From Paraburkholderia dioscoreae (GTDB lineage Bacteria; Pseudomonadota; Gammaproteobacteria; Burkholderiales; Burkholderiaceae), in NCBI RefSeq assembly GCF_902459535.1, contig NZ_LR699553.1:2108001-2172000 (forward strand): a stretch of DNA of 64,000 nucleotides, read 5' to 3'. Within the stretch, counting starts at the first letter, position 1; each line of letters opens with the position of its first letter. Of this stretch, positions 60,927 through 64,000 are shown piece after piece. Below the pieces are notes generated by a model, which was not told the DNA's origin, made no database searches, and saw nothing but the letters and a program-made list of their open reading frames with translations. Position numbers and translations under genes: made by a program.

Positions 60927-63467
60927 ATGAAAATCATCGTTATCGGTCACGGCATGGTCGGGCACAAACTGGTCGAGTGCCTCGCACAAGACGCCGCGCA
61001 CGGCCTCGACATCACGGTGCTGTGCGAAGAGTCGAGGCCGGCCTACGACCGCGTGCACCTGTCCGAGTTTTTCGCGGGCAAGACGGCGGACGATCTGTCG
61101 CTGGTCGAGCCGGGTTTCTTCGAACGCCAGAACGTGTTGCTCAAGCTGAACGCGAAAGCCGTGGCGATCGATCGCGATGCGCGCACCGTGACGGTATCGA
61201 CGGGTGAAACATTGCCTTATGACAAGCTGGTTTTCGCCACCGGCTCCTATCCGTTCGTGCCGCCCGTGCAGGGGCGAGAGCGCGCCGATTGCTTCGTGTA
61301 CCGAACCATCGACGATCTCGAAGCCATGCATGAATGCGGTGCGCGCTCGAAGACGGGCACGGTGGTCGGCGGCGGCTTGCTTGGTCTCGAATGCGCGAAG
61401 GCACTGCGCGACATGGGTCTGCAAACCCACGTGGTCGAATTCGCGCCGCGTCTGATGGCCGTGCAGGTGGACGACGGCGGCGGCCGCGTGCTGCGCACGA
61501 AGATCGAAGAGCTGGGCGTGACGGTGCATACGCAGAAGAACACCACGGCGATCGTGGACGGCGAAGCGGGCACGCACCGCATGCAATTCGCGGACGGCAG
61601 CCATCTCGACACCGACATGATCGTGTTCTCAGCGGGCATTCGCCCGCGCGACGATCTGGCGCGCGAAAGCGGTCTGACGCTCGGCCCGCGCGGCGGCATC
61701 GTGATCGATAACGCGTGCCGCACCAGCGATCCGCACATCTATGCGATCGGCGAATGCGCGCTGTGGAACGGCCAACTGTTCGGCCTCGTGGCGCCGGGTT
61801 ATGAAATGGCCCGCGCGGTGGCGAAGCAATTGCTCGGTGGCGCGGCCGAATTCGCCGGCGCCGACATGAGCACCAAGCTCAAGCTGATGGGCGTGGACGT
61901 GGCGAGTATCGGCGACGCGCATGGCAGCACGCCGGGCAGCCGCGCCTACCAGTTCAGCGACGAACGCAAGCAGGTCTACAAGAAACTGGTGGTGTCCGAA
62001 TGCGGCAAATACCTGCTGGGCGGCGTGATGGTGGGCGACGCGAGCGAGTACGGCACGCTCTTGCAGATGATGTTGAACCGCATCGAGTTACCGGCATCGC
62101 CTGAATTCCTGATCCTGCCGCAGGCGGACGGCAACGCGAAGCCCGCGCTCGGCGTCGAGGCGTTGCCCGCCGGCGCGCAGATCTGCTCGTGCAACAACGT
62201 CTCGAAGGGCGAGCTATGCGCCGCCGTCTGCGCGGGCGCGACCGACATCGGCGCGCTCAAAGGCGCGACCGGCGCCGGCACCTCGTGCGGCGGCTGCGTG
62301 CCGCTCGTTACCCAGGTGATGAAGGCCGAGATGAAGAAGCAGGGTCTCGTGGTCAACAATCACGTTTGCGAGCACTTCCCGTATTCGCGCCAGGAGCTGT
62401 ATCACATCGTGCGTGTGGAAGGCGTGCGCAGCTTCGGCGCACTGCTCGCGAAGCACGGCCACGGTCTCGGTTGCGATATCTGCAAGCCGGTGGTGGCGAG
62501 CATTCTCGCGTCGTGCTGGAACGAGTTCGTGCTGAAGAAGGAACACGCCGCGTTGCAGGACACCAACGACTACTACCTCGCCAACATCCAGCGCGACGGC
62601 ACCTATTCGGTCGTGCCGCGTATGGCGGGCGGCGAAGTGACGCCCGACGGTTTGATCGCGGTCGGCCAGGTGGCGAAGAAATACGGCCTCTACACGAAAA
62701 TCACCGGCGGTCAGCGTGTCGATCTGTTTGGCGCGCGCGTCGAGCAATTGCCGCTCATCTGGGAAGAACTGATCGCCGCCGGTTTCGAATCTGGCCACGC
62801 GTACGGCAAGTCGCTGCGCACCGTGAAGTCGTGTGTCGGTTCGACGTGGTGCCGCTATGGCGTAGGCGATTCGGTGGGTCTCGCGGTCGAGATCGAGAAC
62901 CGCTACAAGGGTCTGCGCACGCCGCACAAGATCAAGTTCGGCGTGTCGGGCTGCACGCGTGAATGCGCGGAAGCGCAGGGCAAGGACGTCGGCATCATCG
63001 CGACCGAGAAGGGCTGGAATCTCTATGTGTGCGGCAACGGCGGCATGAAACCGCGCCACGCTGAACTGCTCGCATCGGACCTCGATCAGGAAACGCTGGT
63101 GCGCTACATCGACCGCTTCCTGATGTTCTACGTGCGCACCGCCGATCGTCTGCAACGCACCAGCGTGTGGCGCGACAACCTCGAGGGCGGCCTTGAATAT
63201 CTGATCGACGTGGTCGTCAACGATCGTCTCGGGGTGGCCGGCGAACTCGAGTCAGAGATGCAGCACGTGGTCGACACCTACGAGTGCGAATGGAAGAAGG
63301 CTGTCACCGATCCCGAAACGCGCAAGCGCTTCCGTCATTTCGTCAACAGCAGCGAGTCCGACAGCAACATCGCTTTCGTGGAGGAACGTGGTCAGATCCG
63401 ACCGGCCACGCCCGCCGAGCGACGCTCGAAGCTCGCCGCGATTCCCGTGGTCGCCGAAACCGTCTGA
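60927..63467 (+). CDS. nirB: assimilatory nitrite reductase [NAD(P)H], large subunit
   Basis: Reduces nitrite to ammonium in the cytoplasm. 846 residues. FAD site KIIVIGHGMVGHKLVE at the N-terminus, NAD(P) site TVVGGGLLGLECAKAL near 146, and a [2Fe-2S] BFD-like site ICSCNNVSKGELC with CGGC near 420-460. The sirohaem and 4Fe-4S cysteines are in CVGSTWC and CTREC (about 640-680). GAGGAAA lies 9 nt before the ATG at 60927; the frame stays open 217 codons upstream across the promoter and leader, which is fortuitous. First gene of nirBD-nasA. Confidence 0.95.
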   Translation: MKIIVIGHGMVGHKLVECLAQDAAHGLDITVLCEESRPAYDRVHLSEFFAGKTADDLSLVEPGFFERQNVLLKLNAKAVAIDRDARTVTVSTGETLPYDKLVFATGSYPFVPPVQGRERADCFVYRTIDDLEAMHECGARSKTGTVVGGGLLGLECAKALRDMGLQTHVVEFAPRLMAVQVDDGGGRVLRTKIEELGVTVHTQKNTTAIVDGEAGTHRMQFADGSHLDTDMIVFSAGIRPRDDLARESGLTLGPRGGIVIDNACRTSDPHIYAIGECALWNGQLFGLVAPGYEMARAVAKQLLGGAAEFAGADMSTKLKLMGVDVASIGDAHGSTPGSRAYQFSDERKQVYKKLVVSECGKYLLGGVMVGDASEYGTLLQMMLNRIELPASPEFLILPQADGNAKPALGVEALPAGAQICSCNNVSKGELCAAVCAGATDIGALKGATGAGTSCGGCVPLVTQVMKAEMKKQGLVVNNHVCEHFPYSRQELYHIVRVEGVRSFGALLAKHGHGLGCDICKPVVASILASCWNEFVLKKEHAALQDTNDYYLANIQRDGTYSVVPRMAGGEVTPDGLIAVGQVAKKYGLYTKITGGQRVDLFGARVEQLPLIWEELIAAGFESGHAYGKSLRTVKSCVGSTWCRYGVGDSVGLAVEIENRYKGLRTPHKIKFGVSGCTRECAEAQGKDVGIIATEKGWNLYVCGNGGMKPRHAELLASDLDQETLVRYIDRFLMFYVRTADRLQRTSVWRDNLEGGLEYLIDVVVNDRLGVAGELESEMQHVVDTYECEWKKAVTDPETRKRFRHFVNSSESDSNIAFVEERGQIRPATPAERRSKLAAIPVVAETV

Positions 63468-63499
63468 TTGATCTGCACTATTCACCAAGGACTTCCGCC

Positions 63500-63856
63500 A
63501 TGAAAAACGATCGCCTGCCACGCTCCTGGACGCCCGTTTGCCAGCTCGACGACATCGTGCCCAACACGGGTGTTTGCGCGCTCGTCAACGGCGAGCAGGT
63601 GGCGGTTTTTCACGTGACCGGCGGCGGTGACGCTGACGTCACCGTCTACGCGATCGAAAACTTCGACCCGGGCTCGCAGGCGGCGGTGCTTTCTCGCGGG
63701 CTGATCGGCAGCCTCGGTGAACGCATCGTGGTCGCCTCGCCGATCTACAAGCATCACTTCGACCTGCGGACCGGCGAGTGTCTGGAAACACCGGCGTATT
63801 CCGTTGACGCGTTCGCCGCGCGAGTGGAAAACGGCCAGGTGTGGGTCGCCGTCTGA
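63500..63856 (+). CDS. nirD: nitrite reductase small subunit
   Basis: 118-residue Rieske-fold partner of NirB. It shows WTPVCQLDDIVPNTGVCALV, the FDPGSQAAVLSRG loop, and VASPIYKHHFDLRTGEC, the NirD pattern. The Cys-His pairs of true Rieske proteins are partly missing, as is usual for NirD. AAGGA precedes the ATG by 9 nt, 32 bp after the nirB stop. Confidence 0.92.
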   Translation: MKNDRLPRSWTPVCQLDDIVPNTGVCALVNGEQVAVFHVTGGGDADVTVYAIENFDPGSQAAVLSRGLIGSLGERIVVASPIYKHHFDLRTGECLETPAYSVDAFAARVENGQVWVAV

Positions 63857-63899
63857 GCGGCTGATCGTCTGAAACTTTTTTCGAACCACGTTGCCCGCC

Positions 63900-64000
63900 A
63901 TGTCATCCACCAGCGTAAAAACCGTGTGCCCCTACTGCGGCGTTGGCTGCGGCATGGTGCTGCACGTCGAGGGCGGCCAGGTGGTGAAAATCTCCGGTGA
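63900..64000 (+). CDS. nasA: assimilatory nitrate reductase catalytic subunit, 5' end only
   Basis: The visible 33 codons read MSSTSVKTVCPYCGVGCGMV and continue to the window edge. CPYCGVGC is the start of the 4Fe-4S binding motif of molybdopterin-guanine-dinucleotide oxidoreductases. After nirBD this is expected to be the assimilatory nitrate reductase NasA, although a formate dehydrogenase-like enzyme has the same N-terminal motif. The gene is cut by the window end. The 43-bp gap from nirD supports one operon. Confidence 0.85.
   Translation, partial: MSSTSVKTVCPYCGVGCGMVLHVEGGQVVKISG

Overview
This 64 kb window reads as chromosomal DNA of a beta-proteobacterium of the Burkholderia/Paraburkholderia group. 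The GC content is high and codon use is strongly GC-biased, which leaves many long open antisense frames. The gene content also points there: a cepacian-type (bce) exopolysaccharide locus, a glcDEFGB glycolate operon with divergent glcC, and an assimilatory nirBD-nasA operon. The genus call is inference from gene content. I see no rRNA, tRNA, CRISPR array, complete insertion sequence or prophage.

Layout. (1) 1-6 kb: two dehydrogenases separated by a 9-bp tandem repeat, an HSL-type esterase, an NRDE protein and YgfZ. (2) 5.3-10.9 kb: a housekeeping group mltG-tmk-holB-GNAT-tatD, then exported ankyrin and Rap1a-like proteins. holB carries an apparent frameshift at a run of eight A. (3) 11.3-19 kb: an MscS channel, trehalose-6-phosphate synthase, an AAA ATPase, a GT4 glycosyltransferase, a YSC84/SYLF lipoprotein, a small membrane protein and a PsiF-repeat protein. 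(4) 19.05-20.16 kb: a gene-free stretch with three terminator-like hairpins. (5) 20.2-50.1 kb: the exopolysaccharide locus, in which the two cepacian clusters (bce-I and bce-II type) lie side by side. It opens with a protein built on a transposase-type DNA-binding domain. (6) 50.2-57.8 kb: glycolate oxidation and malate synthase G under GlcC, with two identical palindromic operators. (7) 57.8-64 kb: a MOSC protein, a lone receiver, then cobA and nirBD-nasA diverging from a complex control region. nasA runs off the end.

How the genes work together. The exopolysaccharide locus supplies GDP-mannose (BceA), UDP-glucose (GalU), UDP-glucuronate (BceC) and the GDP-rhamnose precursor (Gmd). It also encodes a priming transferase (BceB), four single-domain and one double-domain glycosyltransferase (seven transfer domains in all), a Wzx flippase, a Wzy polymerase, the Wza/Wzc exporter with its phosphatase, two acyltransferases, an SGNH esterase and a secreted beta-propeller protein.

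The most striking region is the 687-bp cobA-nirB intergenic interval. It holds two divergent sigma-54 promoters, a cluster of NtrC-like dyads between them, and in each leader RNA a matched two-hairpin ANTAR target (hexaloops with A1 and G4) whose second hairpin overlaps a Rho-independent terminator. The two second hairpins are identical in sequence. This predicts that siroheme synthesis (CobA) and nitrite/nitrate reduction are co-induced both at initiation (NtrC, sigma-54) and by NasT/NasR-type antitermination.
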